A stretch of 64,000 bases of DNA, from NCBI GenBank assembly GCA_027406905.1, contig DAHZHT010000004.1, positions 1 to 64,000 on the forward strand, in the 5' to 3' direction. The stretch's first letter is position 1. Every line of letters begins with the position of its first letter. Position numbers and translations under genes: made by a program. The notes beneath the pieces are model-generated. The model was not told the DNA's origin, searched no databases, and saw nothing but the letters and a program-made list of their open reading frames with translations. Shown here one piece after another: positions 49,680 through 60,725 of this stretch. This DNA comes from Elusimicrobiota bacterium (lineage in GTDB: Bacteria > Elusimicrobiota > Elusimicrobia > UBA1565 > UBA9628).

Positions 49680-51278
49680 ATGGATCACGAGAAATTTGAT
49701 TTTGTAGTCGTTGGGAGCGGAATCGCGGGCCTCTTAAGCGCTCATAAGCTCGCCATGCTTGGCCGCGTCGCGATCCTGACCAAGAAAGAAGCGGTTGAAT
49801 CCAACACCAATTATGCCCAGGGCGGTATCGCGGCCGTCACCAGCCAAATCGACAGTTTTCAACGCCACATTAACGATACCCTAATCGCCGGCGCCGGACT
49901 CTGCAATGAAGAAATAGCTGAAATGACCGTCAAAGATGCCCCCGAGAGGATTCGGGAACTTAAGGAAATTGGCGTCCGTTTTTCTCAAAAAAAGGGAAAT
50001 GTCGACCTCGGGCTTGAAGCGGGTCATTCCGAAAGGCGAATTTTGCACGCCGGAGACATCACCGGCCAAGAAATAGAGCGCGCCCTTCTCTATTCCTGCC
50101 GAAAAAACCCGCGCATTGATATTTTTGAAAACGAGATCGGCATCGATTTAATCTTGGATCCAAGCGGGCGTTGCCGCGGGCTTTATTCTTTAAGCCGCAA
50201 ACATGGAAAAATCCGCGCGTTTTCCGGGCGAGCGGTCGTTTTAGCGACCGGCGGCGCTGGAAAAGTTTATCTGGTCACGACTAACCCTGACATCGCCACC
50301 GGAGATGGGATGGCGATGGCCTACCGGGCAGGGGCGACCTTGGCCAATATGGAATTTGTTCAATTTCATCCAACTTGCCTCTATCACCCCCAGGCTAAAT
50401 CTTTTCTTTTATCGGAAGCCCTTCGGGGAGAAGGCGGAAAACTTATTCTCAAAAATGGGCAGACCTTCATGAAAAAGCATGATCCGCGAGCCGAGCTCGC
50501 CCCCAGAGATATCGTCGCGCGCGCCGTCGATTATGAGCTAAAAAAATCGGGAGAGCCCTGCGTCTATCTGGACATGACCCACAAGACGAAAAAATTTCTT
50601 TCCCAACGCTTCCCGAATATCGATCTTACTCTGAAAAGCTACGGAATTGACATGGCTAAGACCCCCATTCCAGTCGTTCCGGCCGCCCATTTTTTCTGCG
50701 GAGGAGTCCGGGTTGATTCTTACTCAAGATCCGACATCCCAGGATTATTCGCCGTTGGAGAGACTTCCCAAACCGGACTTCATGGGGCCAATCGCTTAGC
50801 TTCCAATTCGTTGTTGGAAGGCTGCGTTTTCGCCCATCGCCTCTTTCTTTACATTAAAAACGAAGACGCCATTCAAAAGCTCAAACCCTTTACCCCCCAA
50901 AATTGGAACCCCGGAAAAGCCAAGGCCTTGGACGAGGCCGTCGTCATCACCCAAAACTGGGATGAGATCAGAAGGCTGATGTGGAATTACGTCGGCATCG
51001 TCCGCACGACCAAGAGACTTGAGCGCGCGTTGCGGCGAATGAAGCTTCTCAACGCGGAAATCAATCATTATTACTGGAATTTCTTTTTAACTCCCGATTT
51101 GATTGAATTGAGAAATTTGGCGAACGTCGCCACTGCCGTCATTTTATCAGCCCTTGAGAGAAAAGAAAGCCGCGGGCTTCATTATACCCTGGATTATCCC
51201 AAACCGGTTCCGTCTCAAAAAAAGGACACCTTGCTCGATCAAAAAACGGCTACCGATCTGTCTGAACGTTTTAGTTAA
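49680..51278 (+). CDS. nadB: L-aspartate oxidase
   Basis: FAD enzyme that converts L-aspartate to iminoaspartate, the first step of de novo NAD synthesis. The 532-aa product has the dinucleotide motif [47 protein letters not shown] and [16 protein letters not shown] with the catalytic region, then [16 protein letters not shown] and a C-terminal helical domain. nadA and nadC are not in the window. uvrA starts 5 nt downstream. Confidence 0.95.
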   Translation: MDHEKFDFVVVGSGIAGLLSAHKLAMLGRVAILTKKEAVESNTNYAQGGIAAVTSQIDSFQRHINDTLIAGAGLCNEEIAEMTVKDAPERIRELKEIGVRFSQKKGNVDLGLEAGHSERRILHAGDITGQEIERALLYSCRKNPRIDIFENEIGIDLILDPSGRCRGLYSLSRKHGKIRAFSGRAVVLATGGAGKVYLVTTNPDIATGDGMAMAYRAGATLANMEFVQFHPTCLYHPQAKSFLLSEALRGEGGKLILKNGQTFMKKHDPRAELAPRDIVARAVDYELKKSGEPCVYLDMTHKTKKFLSQRFPNIDLTLKSYGIDMAKTPIPVVPAAHFFCGGVRVDSYSRSDIPGLFAVGETSQTGLHGANRLASNSLLEGCVFAHRLFLYIKNEDAIQKLKPFTPQNWNPGKAKALDEAVVITQNWDEIRRLMWNYVGIVRTTKRLERALRRMKLLNAEINHYYWNFFLTPDLIELRNLANVATAVILSALERKESRGLHYTLDYPKPVPSQKKDTLLDQKTATDLSERFS

Positions 51279-51282
51279 AAAT

Positions 51283-54132
51283 ATGGATCGCATTATCATA
51301 AGGGGAGCGCGCCAGCACAATCTCAAAAACATCTCTCTGGAACTTCCAAAAAACAAGCTCGTGGTCATCACCGGCTTATCTGGATCAGGAAAATCCTCTT
51401 TAGCTTTCGACACTCTTTACGCCGAAGGGCAGAGACGTTACGTCGAAAGTTTATCGGCTTACGCGCGGCAATTCTTGGAATTAATGGAAAAGCCCGATGT
51501 CGATTCTATCGAGGGTTTATCTCCGGCTATCGCCATCGAACAGCGAAATCCTTCTCACAACCCGCGCTCAACCGTCGCCACGACCACGGAAATTTACGAT
51601 TATCTGCGCCTTTTGTTTGCCCGCATCGGGCGGCCTCACTGCCCCAAATGCAAAAGACCGGTCAAAAAGCAATCGGCCCAGGCCATTACCCAGGAAACTC
51701 TCGGCTTATTTTCCGGCCAATCCGTGGATATATGGTCTCCCTTGGTTATGGGGAGAACCGGAACTTATGAGGAACTCTTCAACCGCCTAAAGCGTTCGGG
51801 TTATGTCAAGGTTCGGGTGGACGGAAAAGTTTCGGATCTGGATTCTATTGAGAAACTTAGCCGCTACGTTAAGCACGTCATCGAACTTTTTATCGACAAA
51901 GTCGAGGCTGTAAAAGAAGAAAAAGATCGGCTCTTTGAAGCGATAGAAACGGCTCTTAAAGAATCCCGCGGGCTCATCAAAGTCGAGCCGTCTAAAAAGC
52001 CGGCCAAGGGCGTCATGATGAGCGAGCGCCACGCCTGTCCTGAGTGCGGAATAAGCCTCCCGGAACTCGAGCCCCGGCTCTTCTCCTTTAATTCGCCCTA
52101 CGGAGCTTGCCCCGCCTGCGATGGAATCGGCCAGAAAACCGAGGTCGACCCTGATCTGGTTATTCCTGATCCTTCTCTATCGATTCAAGACGGAGCGATT
52201 GTCGCATGGGATGACCCGGTTACGACCCGAACCAATCGCTGGAAAAAATCTTGGTCCGGATATTATGCGGAAATACTGGAGACAATCTGCCGCCAGCATG
52301 GCATCAATCCCCGAACGCCGTGGTCGGATCTCCCGGTTAAACACAAGGAAATCATTCTTTACGGGGGCGGACATTACCGACCCCATTGGGCCAAAAACGA
52401 TCAAGAATTTGAGGGCATTATTCCCAATCTCGAACGACGTTATAAAGAAACTGAGTCTGAATTCGTCAAAGGCGCGATCGCCGAAAGATTCATGCGAAAA
52501 AGGACCTGCCCCAACTGCCACGGCGCCCGCCTTAAACCCGAGGCGCTCGCGGTGCTCGTCGGCGGAAAAAATATCCGGGAATTAGTCTCTTTTTCCATTT
52601 CCGGAGCTTATGATTTTATCCGAAACCTCGACCTAAGCTCAACTGAAAAAACAATCGCGAAAATGATTCTCAAGGAAATACTCTCGCGCCTTGAATTTTT
52701 GACCAATGTAGGGCTTGATTACCTGACTCTTGACCGCAACTCAGAGACCTTGGCTGGCGGAGAGGCGCAGAGAATTCACTTGGCGACTCAAATTGGCTCC
52801 GGGCTCAGCGGCGTTCTCTATGTGCTTGACGAACCCTCCATTGGCCTTCATCCCAGGGATAACACTCGTCTTCTTTCCACCTTAAAACGCCTCCGGGATC
52901 TTGGAAACACCTTGATTATAGTCGAACACGATGAGGAAACCATGCTCAGCGCCGATTGGATTGTCGATCTCGGCCCCGGGGCCGGAATCCACGGCGGAGA
53001 AATCATCGCGGAAGGAACTCCCAAACAAATTCTCTCCTCCCCCAATTCTTTGACCGGGGCTTATCTCAGGGGAGATAAAAAGTCTCTTCAAAATCGCCCC
53101 TTGCGCCGCCCAAGGCCCGGTGAATTTATCTCTATTTTGGGGGCAAAGCAATTTAATCTTAAAAATATCGATGTCAAGATTCCCCTTGGCCTATTTGTTT
53201 CGGTGACAGGGGTCTCGGGCTCCGGAAAGTCAACCCTGGTCCATGAGATTCTCTACAAAGCCCTTGCCCAAAAATTTTATGGATCAAAAGAAGCGCCCGG
53301 CGCTTACCGGGCTATTCTCGGAACGGAAAAAATCGACAAGGTGATCGTCGTCGATCAATCTCCCATCGGCCGCACGCCGCGCTCAAACCCCGCCACCTAT
53401 ACCGGCCTCTGGTCTCCCATTCGCGAAATATTCGCCATGCTCCCTCAATCACGGGCGCGAGGATACAAGCCGGGGCGATTCTCCTTTAACGTCAAAGGCG
53501 GGCGCTGCGAAAACTGTTCCGGCGACGGCGCTCTTCAAATTTCGATGCAATTTTTGCCGGACGTCTATGTCCCTTGCGATGAATGCCGGGGCGCCCGTTT
53601 TAACGAGGAAACCCTCTCTATCCGCTATAAAGACAAAAATATCGCCGAGGTTTTGGCGATGAGCGTAGAAGAAGCGCGAGTATTCTTTGAAAATCACCCT
53701 CTGATTTCCAGAATTCTTAAGACCATCGAGGATGTCGGGTTAGGATACATCACATTAGGCCAAGCCGCCACCACCTTGTCCGGAGGAGAAGCCCAACGCG
53801 TCAAACTCGCATCGGAACTGGGAAGGAGAGACACCGGAAAAACGCTTTATATCTTGGACGAACCCACAACAGGGCTTCATTTCGCGGACGTCGATAAACT
53901 GATCGGAGTTCTCCACCGACTGGTAGACCATGGAAACACGGTCTTGGTCATCGAACACAATCTCGATGTCATAGGCAACTCTGACTGGATTATTGATTTG
54001 GGCCCGGAAGGCGGAGCGGGAGGCGGACTCCTCATTGCCAGCGGATCTCCCAAAGAAATCGCTAGAAACGCGAACTCCCACACCGGGCGCTATCTTGAAA
54101 TTACGCCGGCAACCTGTTACACTAATAATTGA
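51283..54132 (+). CDS. uvrA: Excinuclease ABC subunit A
   Basis: DNA-damage recognition ATPase of nucleotide excision repair. The 949-aa product from ATG 51283 begins [20 protein letters not shown]. It has both ABC modules: Walker [17 protein letters not shown] and [16 protein letters not shown], and signatures LAGGEAQRI and [16 protein letters not shown]. The zinc-finger pairs are CPKC, CPEC/CPAC and CENC...CDEC. A longer frame starting at 51154 lies inside nadB and is rejected because family members begin at the chosen Met. uvrB is not in the window. Confidence 0.97.
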   Translation: MDRIIIRGARQHNLKNISLELPKNKLVVITGLSGSGKSSLAFDTLYAEGQRRYVESLSAYARQFLELMEKPDVDSIEGLSPAIAIEQRNPSHNPRSTVATTTEIYDYLRLLFARIGRPHCPKCKRPVKKQSAQAITQETLGLFSGQSVDIWSPLVMGRTGTYEELFNRLKRSGYVKVRVDGKVSDLDSIEKLSRYVKHVIELFIDKVEAVKEEKDRLFEAIETALKESRGLIKVEPSKKPAKGVMMSERHACPECGISLPELEPRLFSFNSPYGACPACDGIGQKTEVDPDLVIPDPSLSIQDGAIVAWDDPVTTRTNRWKKSWSGYYAEILETICRQHGINPRTPWSDLPVKHKEIILYGGGHYRPHWAKNDQEFEGIIPNLERRYKETESEFVKGAIAERFMRKRTCPNCHGARLKPEALAVLVGGKNIRELVSFSISGAYDFIRNLDLSSTEKTIAKMILKEILSRLEFLTNVGLDYLTLDRNSETLAGGEAQRIHLATQIGSGLSGVLYVLDEPSIGLHPRDNTRLLSTLKRLRDLGNTLIIVEHDEETMLSADWIVDLGPGAGIHGGEIIAEGTPKQILSSPNSLTGAYLRGDKKSLQNRPLRRPRPGEFISILGAKQFNLKNIDVKIPLGLFVSVTGVSGSGKSTLVHEILYKALAQKFYGSKEAPGAYRAILGTEKIDKVIVVDQSPIGRTPRSNPATYTGLWSPIREIFAMLPQSRARGYKPGRFSFNVKGGRCENCSGDGALQISMQFLPDVYVPCDECRGARFNEETLSIRYKDKNIAEVLAMSVEEARVFFENHPLISRILKTIEDVGLGYITLGQAATTLSGGEAQRVKLASELGRRDTGKTLYILDEPTTGLHFADVDKLIGVLHRLVDHGNTVLVIEHNLDVIGNSDWIIDLGPEGGAGGGLLIASGSPKEIARNANSHTGRYLEITPATCYTNN

Positions 54133-54785
54133 TGATCGGACAAGAAGATTCAAGCGAAGAGTCCAAGGCCAATGAGCTTAAAAAGAAAAATTTATTTCTT
54201 CTCGTCGGCGGAATTATCCTTCTTGTTTTGCCTCTCCTAATTATTCTTTTATCCAAACTCTCGTCTCTGCGAACCGCCCCCCCATCCCAGATGAATGGCA
54301 GCATGTTTTACGCGCGCACGATCAAGGTGGGGCAAAAACTAACTCCGGCTCCGGCCCCGGCGCCCTCTGGCGCCCCCTCAGGACTAACCCCGCCCGCCCA
54401 AAGTTCTCTCGGAATGGTTGTCGGATACAAAACGCCTCAAGCGCCGCCAGCGCCCAAGCCCAAGATAAAAACCAAAAAAATGCCAAAAAAAGTTTTTCAA
54501 TCTAAATCCTTGGCGCAACTGAAGGCACAAAAACCCGCGAGAACGGTTCAACCAGTCTCAATTCCTCATCTGAAACCAAGTCCCTTTGGAAATCCCGCCT
54601 CCCAAGGCGGAAGCCCGATATCAGCCCCCGGAGCTGGGCAAGTTCCCAATGCCGGAAGCATCATCCAGAACGTGATGAAGGGAATGCCGCAAGGGCAAAG
54701 CATGCCGCCAAACGTACAACAGATGATTCAGCAGGCAACCCAAGGCGGAGGCGCGCCGGCGGTCCCGCCTCCTGCGGGGCAATAA
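54132..54785 (+). CDS. Single-span membrane protein with Pro/Ala/Gln-rich region
   Basis: Not recognised. The 217-aa product has a charged N-terminus, one membrane helix (LFLLVGGIILLVLPLLIILL) and a low-complexity tail rich in Pro, Ala, Gln and Lys (PAPAPAPSGAPSGL, KIKTKKMPKKVF, IQQATQGGGAPAVPPPAGQ). This is the look of TonB-like or FtsN-like periplasm-spanning linkers, but no C-terminal binding domain is present. ATG 54132 overlaps the uvrA stop; a TTG 3 nt earlier is an alternative. Confidence 0.65.
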   Translation: MIGQEDSSEESKANELKKKNLFLLVGGIILLVLPLLIILLSKLSSLRTAPPSQMNGSMFYARTIKVGQKLTPAPAPAPSGAPSGLTPPAQSSLGMVVGYKTPQAPPAPKPKIKTKKMPKKVFQSKSLAQLKAQKPARTVQPVSIPHLKPSPFGNPASQGGSPISAPGAGQVPNAGSIIQNVMKGMPQGQSMPPNVQQMIQQATQGGGAPAVPPPAGQ

Positions 54786-54810
54786 ATAAAGGCTTATTAT
54801 TATCGAGTCG

Positions 54811-55761
54811 TTAAGCCGCGACTGGCTTAAAATTCCGAGCGACGGTCGATCCAATTTCGCTCAAATTTTCAACGATGGTCGCGCCAGCGTTTCTCAGAGC
54901 TTCGATTTTAGAGGCATGAGTTCCGGCCGAGCCTTCAACGATGGCCCCGGCATGGCCCATTCGGCGTCCCGGAGGAGCGCTTTTTCCGGCGATGAAAACA
55001 AAAAGAGGTTTTCTGCCTTCACTCGCGAAGCGAGAGCGTGCCGGATCGCCCTTGGAAATGGCGTTGCGATCCGGCGTCATCCGCGCTTTATAAAAAGCCG
55101 CCGCATCTTCCTCGGCAGACCCTCCGATCTCTCCAATCATGACTATCGCCTCGGTCTGCGGATCGCGCTCGAACAAATCGAGAATATCGACAAAACTAGA
55201 TCCCGGAATCGGATCGCCCCCAATTCCAACCACTGTCGATTGTCCCAACCCTTTTTGGCTCAATTGGTGCACCGCCTCATAAGTCAAGGTTCCCGAGCGA
55301 GAGACTAGTCCAATGGGGCCTTTTTTGTGGATATACCCGGGCATGATCCCAGCCTTGGACTCCTCAGGAGTAATGACTCCCGGGCAATTGGGACCAATCA
55401 GACGCGCTTGCGGAGCGTGGGTTTTAAGAAATTGCTTGGCCTTAGCCATATCCAGAACGGGAATTCCTTCGGTAATGCAAATAATGAGAGAAATCCCGGC
55501 TTTTCCGGCCTCCATGACCGAATCGGCCGCGGCAGGCGCGGGAACGAAAATCAAAGAGACATTGGCCGCGGTTTTTTTAACCGCTTCTTCGACGGTATTA
55601 AAAACCGGGCGATCTAAATGAGTCGTGCCGCCCCTTCCCGGAGTCACTCCGCCCACGATTTGAGAACCGTATTCAATGCATTTCCCCGCATGAAAAGAGC
55701 CAGCGGAACCCGTAAAACCTTGCACAATGATGCGAGAATCCTTATTTAATAAAATGCTCAT
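54811..55761 (-). CDS. sucD: Succinyl-CoA synthetase, alpha subunit
   Basis: The 316-aa product from ATG 55761 ([20 protein letters not shown]) has the CoA-binding Rossmann fold, [20 protein letters not shown], the ligase-CoA domain [20 protein letters not shown] and the phospho-His region [20 protein letters not shown] with the active His in GHAGAI. The frame extends upstream into sucC but the family start is at 55761, overlapping the sucC stop (TAATG). With korAB it interconverts 2-oxoglutarate, succinyl-CoA and succinate. Confidence 0.95.
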   Translation of the reverse strand: MSILLNKDSRIIVQGFTGSAGSFHAGKCIEYGSQIVGGVTPGRGGTTHLDRPVFNTVEEAVKKTAANVSLIFVPAPAAADSVMEAGKAGISLIICITEGIPVLDMAKAKQFLKTHAPQARLIGPNCPGVITPEESKAGIMPGYIHKKGPIGLVSRSGTLTYEAVHQLSQKGLGQSTVVGIGGDPIPGSSFVDILDLFERDPQTEAIVMIGEIGGSAEEDAAAFYKARMTPDRNAISKGDPARSRFASEGRKPLFVFIAGKSAPPGRRMGHAGAIVEGSAGTHASKIEALRNAGATIVENLSEIGSTVARNFKPVAA

Positions 55762-56927
55762 TAGATTTTCCCCCCTGCGGCGGCGACGCTTTTTTGCGCG
55801 GCCTCCCACAAACTGGAAGCCGTAATCAAGCGCGTTCCCGAGCGGTCCAAGATTTCCCGTCCTTTTTCGGAATTGGTTCCTTCTAAGCGAACCACCAGCG
55901 GAACCTGCAGCTTCATTTTTTTCAACACGGCTAAAATGCCTTCGGCGATCATGTCGCAACGGACAATGCCCCCGAAAATATTGACCAGAATCGTTTTAAC
56001 TTTGGGGTCTTTAAGGATAATTTTAAAAGCCCGTTCGACCCGTTCTTGATTGGCGGCGCCGCCGACATCCAAGAAATTAGCCGGACTGCCGCCCGCCAAG
56101 GCGATGGTGTCCATGGTTCCCATCGCTAAACCGGCGCCGTTGACCATGCATCCAATGTTTCCGTCAAGCCCCACATATGAGATGTCATGTTTCTTGGCCT
56201 CTCTTTCCGCGGGAGAAGCCTCAATGTCGACGCGTTTAGAGAAGTCCGCATGGCGAAAAAGCGCGTTATCATCGGTAACGATTTTCGCGTCCAAGGCCAC
56301 AAAGCCCTTGGGCGTGAGCACCAGGGGATTGACTTCAAGCAAACCCATATCCTTGTCGATAAAAAGTTTGACAAGAGTCGTCGCCACTTGGCAAAAAGAC
56401 GCGATATGCCCGGCGGGAACGCCCAGTTCAAAAGCGAGAGCGCGAGCGGCGAAAGGGAGAAGACCAAAGACAGGGTCGACCGGTTTTTTAATGATTTCCT
56501 CCGGATGTTCGGCGGCCAAGGTCTCAATTTCCACTCCCCCCTGGGAAGAAGCGATTAAAACGGGAGATCCGATTTTCCTATCAATGGCGACCGAGAAATA
56601 GAATTCTTTCTCTATTTTAACGCCCTGTTCCACCAAGACCTGTTCGACTTTGAGCGCTTGGCCGTGGGTTTGATGGGTTGACATCTTCATTCCAATCATC
56701 GCCTTGGCGAAAGCCCTGGCTTCGGCGGGAGTTTTGGCGAGCTTGACGCCTCCGGCTTTTCCGCGTCCTCCGGCTAAGACCTGGGCTTTTAAGACCCACG
56801 GCCCTTTCTTGAGGCGCTTTAAAATAGAATTAATTTGAGCCGGCTTATCAATGACGCCGCCAAACTCAGGAAGCGGCACCTTAAGAGACCTGAAAATTTC
56901 TTTTCCTTCGTATTCTAATAGTTTCAT
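55761..56927 (-). CDS. sucC: Succinyl-CoA synthetase, beta subunit
   Basis: The 388-aa product has an ATP-grasp domain ([40 protein letters not shown]), the Mg/nucleotide block [41 protein letters not shown] and the C-terminal [16 protein letters not shown]. It is third in the korA-korB-sucC-sucD operon and starts about 20 nt after korB. Confidence 0.96.
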   Translation of the reverse strand: MKLLEYEGKEIFRSLKVPLPEFGGVIDKPAQINSILKRLKKGPWVLKAQVLAGGRGKAGGVKLAKTPAEARAFAKAMIGMKMSTHQTHGQALKVEQVLVEQGVKIEKEFYFSVAIDRKIGSPVLIASSQGGVEIETLAAEHPEEIIKKPVDPVFGLLPFAARALAFELGVPAGHIASFCQVATTLVKLFIDKDMGLLEVNPLVLTPKGFVALDAKIVTDDNALFRHADFSKRVDIEASPAEREAKKHDISYVGLDGNIGCMVNGAGLAMGTMDTIALAGGSPANFLDVGGAANQERVERAFKIILKDPKVKTILVNIFGGIVRCDMIAEGILAVLKKMKLQVPLVVRLEGTNSEKGREILDRSGTRLITASSLWEAAQKSVAAAGGKI

Positions 56928-56948
56928 TGTTCCCTCACATAACCCAAT

Positions 56949-57986
56949 CTAAGCCGCCACGGTCCACGTCTCTGAGCCTTTTAGCAATTTCTCCAAATCC
57001 ACGGAGGAAGATTTCTTTGCCTCGGCAATCTGGGCATCCATCAACTCATTAAGGACCGGGCGGGAAACGCTGCGAAACACTCCCTGAGGAACGGGAAAAT
57101 TAGGCCGATCCATATGCGATAAGAGATAGGCAAGCGGGGCGGAGGTTTCATCGTGAATTAAAATATCGGCCGGCACCTTCCCGGGCTCAAACTCGACAAC
57201 TTCCAAATTCCAACCTTTGAGGCGAATGCCTTTATTTTTGTTTTTTCCAAACACAAGCGGTTTCCCATGTTCTAAAGTCACCGTGGTCTCGCTTTGAAGG
57301 CTTTTATCTGAAACCTCCGACCACGCCCCGTCGTTAAAGACGATGCAGTTTTGGAAAATTTCAATTAATGCCGAACCTTTATGTTTGGCGGCTTTGTCCA
57401 AAACCTGGGACAAGGCGTTTAAATCCGTATCCACGGCCCGAGCCACGAAAGTGGCCTCCGAAGCCAAGGCGACAGCTATCGGGTTAAGCGGCTGGTCGAT
57501 GGAGCCGTAGGGAGTTGATTTCGTCTTTTTCCCCATTTCGGAAGTGGGAGACAATTGTCCCTTCGTCAAGCCATAAATACGATTATTAAACAAAAGAATT
57601 TTAAGATCGGCATTTCGCCTTAGGGCATGAATCAGGTGATTGCCGCCAATCGAGAGCCCGTCGCCATCGCCAGTGACCACCCAAACCATCAAATCCGGCC
57701 GGGCGCATTTAAGACCCGTCGCCAACGTCGGCGCGCGGCCATGAATTGAATGGAATCCGTAAGTATTCATATAGTAAGGAAAGCGAGAGGAGCATCCGAT
57801 GCCGGAAACAAAGACGATCTTCTCTCGCGGAATACCTAATGTCGGCATCAATTTTTGCACCGTGGCCAAGATAGCGAAATCTCCGCACCCGGGACACCAG
57901 CGCACCATCTGATCGGAAACAAAGTCCTTACGGGATAAAACCGGCCCCGAGGCCGGAAGATTTTCGATTTCTTTTTCGTTTTCCAT
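56949..57986 (-). CDS. korB: 2-oxoacid:ferredoxin oxidoreductase, beta subunit
   Basis: Thiamine-diphosphate subunit of 345 aa: WCPGCGDFAILATVQKLM, GIGCSSRFPYYMNTYGFHSIHGRAPTLATG and the TPP motif VVTGDGDGLSIGGNHLIHA...LLFNNRIYGLTKGQ. The size and motifs fit 2-oxoglutarate or pyruvate ferredoxin oxidoreductases (KorB/OorB/PorB). The adjacent sucCD favours 2-oxoglutarate. It starts 1 nt after korA. Confidence 0.93.
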   Translation of the reverse strand: MENEKEIENLPASGPVLSRKDFVSDQMVRWCPGCGDFAILATVQKLMPTLGIPREKIVFVSGIGCSSRFPYYMNTYGFHSIHGRAPTLATGLKCARPDLMVWVVTGDGDGLSIGGNHLIHALRRNADLKILLFNNRIYGLTKGQLSPTSEMGKKTKSTPYGSIDQPLNPIAVALASEATFVARAVDTDLNALSQVLDKAAKHKGSALIEIFQNCIVFNDGAWSEVSDKSLQSETTVTLEHGKPLVFGKNKNKGIRLKGWNLEVVEFEPGKVPADILIHDETSAPLAYLLSHMDRPNFPVPQGVFRSVSRPVLNELMDAQIAEAKKSSSVDLEKLLKGSETWTVAA

Positions 57987-59855
57987 TTATGCCCCTCTCA
58001 AAACCGTCTCGATAAAGCTTTCAATTTCAGTAATTTTAAATGGTTGCCCCTTGACCTTGTTAAGACCAAGTGCGGGAACGGCGAACTTGGCGCGAATGAC
58101 CTTAAGCAATTGCCCAAGATTCATCTCCGCGATTACGACCTTCTCAAAACCAGCCAATAAATCTCCCAAATCGGAAGGGAGGGGATTGATATATCTTAAG
58201 TGAATCGCCGAAACCGATTCTTTTTTACCCTGAAGATTTTTGACAGCGGCGGAAATAGCCCCAAAGGTGCTTCCCCACCCAATCACCAGAACCTTCCCTT
58301 TTTTAGGCCCCAACACCTGCGTCGGAGGAATGTCTTGGGCGATTTTATTGACCTTGGCCGCGCGCAAACGAACCATCCGCTCGTGATTTTCCGGATCATA
58401 GCTGACATTTCCGGAGATCTCTTGTTTTTCGATACCGCCAATCCGATGCTCGTAGCCGGCCAGCCCCGGAGAAGCCCAAGGGCGCGCCAGGGTTTTTTCG
58501 TCTCTCAGATAAGGTTTAAATTGCGCCGGAAGAGGGAGCGTCGGCATGACGAACTTTTTAATATCGGAGACGCTCGGGATTTTCCAAGGTTCCGATCCGT
58601 TGGCCAAATAACCATCCGTTAAAAGAAAAACCGGCGTCATATATTTGACCGCAATGCGGCAAGCCTCGATGGCGGCGTCAAAACAATCGGAAGGCGTGGA
58701 CGCCGCAATCACCGGAACCGGGCTCTCGCCATTACGGCCATAAAGGCATTGCAAGAGATCCGCCTGCTCAGTTTTAGTAGGAAGTCCGGTGGATGGGCCG
58801 CCGCGCTGAACATCTAATATGACCAGCGGTAATTCCGTCATCACCGCCAAGCCAATCGCCTCGGATTTAAGCGCGATCCCAGGTCCGCTGGTTCCCGTTA
58901 TCGCCAGATGTCCTCCGAAAGCCGCTCCAATAGCGGAACCGATGGCCGCGATTTCATCTTCCGCCTGGAAAGTCTTGACCCCAAAGGCTTTGTGCTTGGA
59001 CAATTCATGTAAGACATCCGAAGCCGGAGTAATCGGATAAGACCCATACCATAGTCCCAGCCCCGAGACCTGGGAAGCCGCGATAAACCCTAAAGCGGTC
59101 GCCTCGTTTCCGGTAATATTACGATAAAGCCCCGGAGCCAAGGAAGCCTTCCGAACTCGGTAATGGTATCCGAAAATTTCGGCTGTCTCGGCATATGCAT
59201 TTCCAGCCAAGAGGGCCTTTTTATTGGCGTCAACTAAAAGCGGGGTTTTCTTGAATTTAGACTCAATCCATTTAAGCGTTGCTTCCATTGGACGATCATA
59301 AAGCCAATACATCATTCCCAACGCGAAAAAGTTTTTGCAACGCTCAACCTGCACCCTGGTCAAGGCCAAACCGCTAAGGGCATTGGCGGTCAGTTTCGAC
59401 AAGTCAACCAAGATAACCCGAAAATCCGATAAAGAACCGTCTTCAAGAGGATTTTTCTCATAGCTGACCTTATTCAAATTTTGCGGGGTGAATGAATCCA
59501 CGTTCGCGATCAAAATTCCGCCTTTTTTAAGGTCCTTGATATTGGCCTTGAGAGCTGCGGGGTTCATCGCCACTAAAACGTCGGGAGCGTCTCCCGGGGT
59601 CAAAACCTCGCGAGAGCTAAAATGGATCTGGTATCCGGAAACTCCGGGGAGTGTCCCGACGGGCGCCCGAATTTCAGCGGGATAATCCGGCAATGTCGAC
59701 AAATCGTTGCCCGCCAAGGCGGTTGAGGTTGTAAATTGCATTCCGGTCAGTTGAATTCCGTCTCCGGAATCTCCGGCAAAGCGAATCGTGACCGATTCCA
59801 GCTCCTCCATTGGTTTTTGCGTTGAATGCGGCGCCGGCTCAGATTTAGCGTTCAT
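57987..59855 (-). CDS. korA: 2-oxoacid:ferredoxin oxidoreductase, fused gamma-alpha subunit
   Basis: The 622-aa product joins the gamma domain (about 15-210, IRFAGDSGDGIQLTGMQF) to the alpha domain (GLWYGSYPITPASDVLHELS, AEDEIAAIGSAIGAAFGGHLAITGTSGPG, VDVQRGGPSTGLPTKTEQ-like VQRGGPSTGLPTKTEQADLL). ATG 59855 is chosen because GGAG lies 7 nt upstream; the longer frame to 59888 has no ribosome binding site. Together with korB it makes a ferredoxin-reducing 2-oxoacid oxidoreductase, usable in either oxidative or reductive direction. Confidence 0.93.
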   Translation of the reverse strand: MNAKSEPAPHSTQKPMEELESVTIRFAGDSGDGIQLTGMQFTTSTALAGNDLSTLPDYPAEIRAPVGTLPGVSGYQIHFSSREVLTPGDAPDVLVAMNPAALKANIKDLKKGGILIANVDSFTPQNLNKVSYEKNPLEDGSLSDFRVILVDLSKLTANALSGLALTRVQVERCKNFFALGMMYWLYDRPMEATLKWIESKFKKTPLLVDANKKALLAGNAYAETAEIFGYHYRVRKASLAPGLYRNITGNEATALGFIAASQVSGLGLWYGSYPITPASDVLHELSKHKAFGVKTFQAEDEIAAIGSAIGAAFGGHLAITGTSGPGIALKSEAIGLAVMTELPLVILDVQRGGPSTGLPTKTEQADLLQCLYGRNGESPVPVIAASTPSDCFDAAIEACRIAVKYMTPVFLLTDGYLANGSEPWKIPSVSDIKKFVMPTLPLPAQFKPYLRDEKTLARPWASPGLAGYEHRIGGIEKQEISGNVSYDPENHERMVRLRAAKVNKIAQDIPPTQVLGPKKGKVLVIGWGSTFGAISAAVKNLQGKKESVSAIHLRYINPLPSDLGDLLAGFEKVVIAEMNLGQLLKVIRAKFAVPALGLNKVKGQPFKITEIESFIETVLRGA

Positions 59856-59910
59856 TTTAAAGCTCCGTGAAACGACAATAGGGATCAAAAAATGCGGACA
59901 TCTTATTCAT

Positions 59911-59916
59911 ACTATA
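59911..59916 (-). promoter_or_regulatory. Putative -10 box of the korAB-sucCD operon
   Basis: Minus-strand TATAGT (59916-59911), preceded at about 18 bp by an AT-rich TTTAAA-like -35. It predicts a leader of about 50 nt with GGAG before ATG 59855. Confidence 0.4.
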
Positions 59917-60144
59917 ACTCTTTTTCGCGATTTTTTAAATAGGGTAGGGTTTTCTCCTTTCCGAGCGGGTAAAAACTGCGTGATTGGGAGGATTTTATCA
60001 TCGGGGATTGGGTTATTTTGATGGCCCAGAAATTCGCCATGACCGCGGGATATGAAAGGATAAAACGCTTGGAATGTGATGAGGCGTTCTTCGTTCTCTG
60101 AACCCGCGATCCCACCACCTCTTTTGGGCAAAATAACGCGAGCG

Positions 60145-60252
60145 TTAAAAGAGGCGGCGCGGCGGCCACCGGAACCCAAGCGAGGATTTATCATCCTTGA
60201 TTCCGGCAACGGCGTTCGTCTCTCCGTCAACGCTAGCTTTTTGGTCTTTCAT
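60145..60252 (-). CDS. Possible small protein (35 aa)
   Basis: ATG 60252 has GGAGG 4 nt upstream on the minus strand and opens a short frame beginning MKDQKASVDGETNAVAGIKD, ending FRWPPRRLF. There is no similarity to anything recognised. The strong ribosome binding site is the only support. The rest of the region 59917-60299 shows no convincing gene. Confidence 0.3.
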   Translation of the reverse strand: MKDQKASVDGETNAVAGIKDDKSSLGFRWPPRRLF

Positions 60253-60299
60253 ATATCCTCCAATCGTCGTTTTCTCTTTCGCCAGTCTCCTTTCAACAA

Positions 60300-60725
60300 T
60301 TAGATCGGCGGTGCTTCGTTTAAGAGGAGCCAATATAACCCGATCTGCCGCGCGGCCTCGGCGAACTGCGCGAATTCCACCGGCTTTCGGATATAGCTGT
60401 TAGCGCCGTTTCCGTATCCGGCGATCAAATCCTGCTCTTCCTTGGATGAAGTCAGGATGATGACGGGGAGAAGTTTTGTCCTCGCGTCGGCGCGCAGACG
60501 CTTAAGAACCTCGATTCCGCCGAGCTTCGGCAAATTAAGATCCAAAAGCGCGATCGCGGGCAGCCCGCGCGGACCACGCGAAAAAAGATAATCCAAGGCC
60601 TCGGCTCCGTCCTTAACGACGCGGATTTCGTTGGCGATGCCGACTTTTTTAAACGCCCTCAGCGTCAGCTCGACGTCGTCCGGATTATCCTCCACTAGAA
60701 GTATCGTTCCATCTCTGGTTTCCAT
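60300..60725 (-). CDS. Response regulator, Rcp1-like single receiver domain
   Basis: The 141-aa product has GTILLVEDNPDDVELTLRAF, the phosphoacceptor Asp in IALLDLNLPKLGGIEVL, ILTSSKEEQDL and the Lys in YIRKPVEF. This long-receiver type (with NPDD and a loop before the Asp) is typical of Rcp1-like regulators that partner with phytochrome-type or PAS kinases. GGAGGG precedes ATG 60725. It overlaps the end of the kinase gene by 41 nt. Confidence 0.92.
   Translation of the reverse strand: METRDGTILLVEDNPDDVELTLRAFKKVGIANEIRVVKDGAEALDYLFSRGPRGLPAIALLDLNLPKLGGIEVLKRLRADARTKLLPVIILTSSKEEQDLIAGYGNGANSYIRKPVEFAQFAEAARQIGLYWLLLNEAPPI

Noticed and set aside
51154-51282. Longer uvrA start at 51154
   Set aside because: The extra residues lie inside nadB and are not UvrA-like; the family start [15 protein letters not shown] is at 51283.
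59907-60230. 107-codon minus-strand frame between korA and the response regulator
   Set aside because: No start signal, composition typical of a random frame, no recognisable motif.
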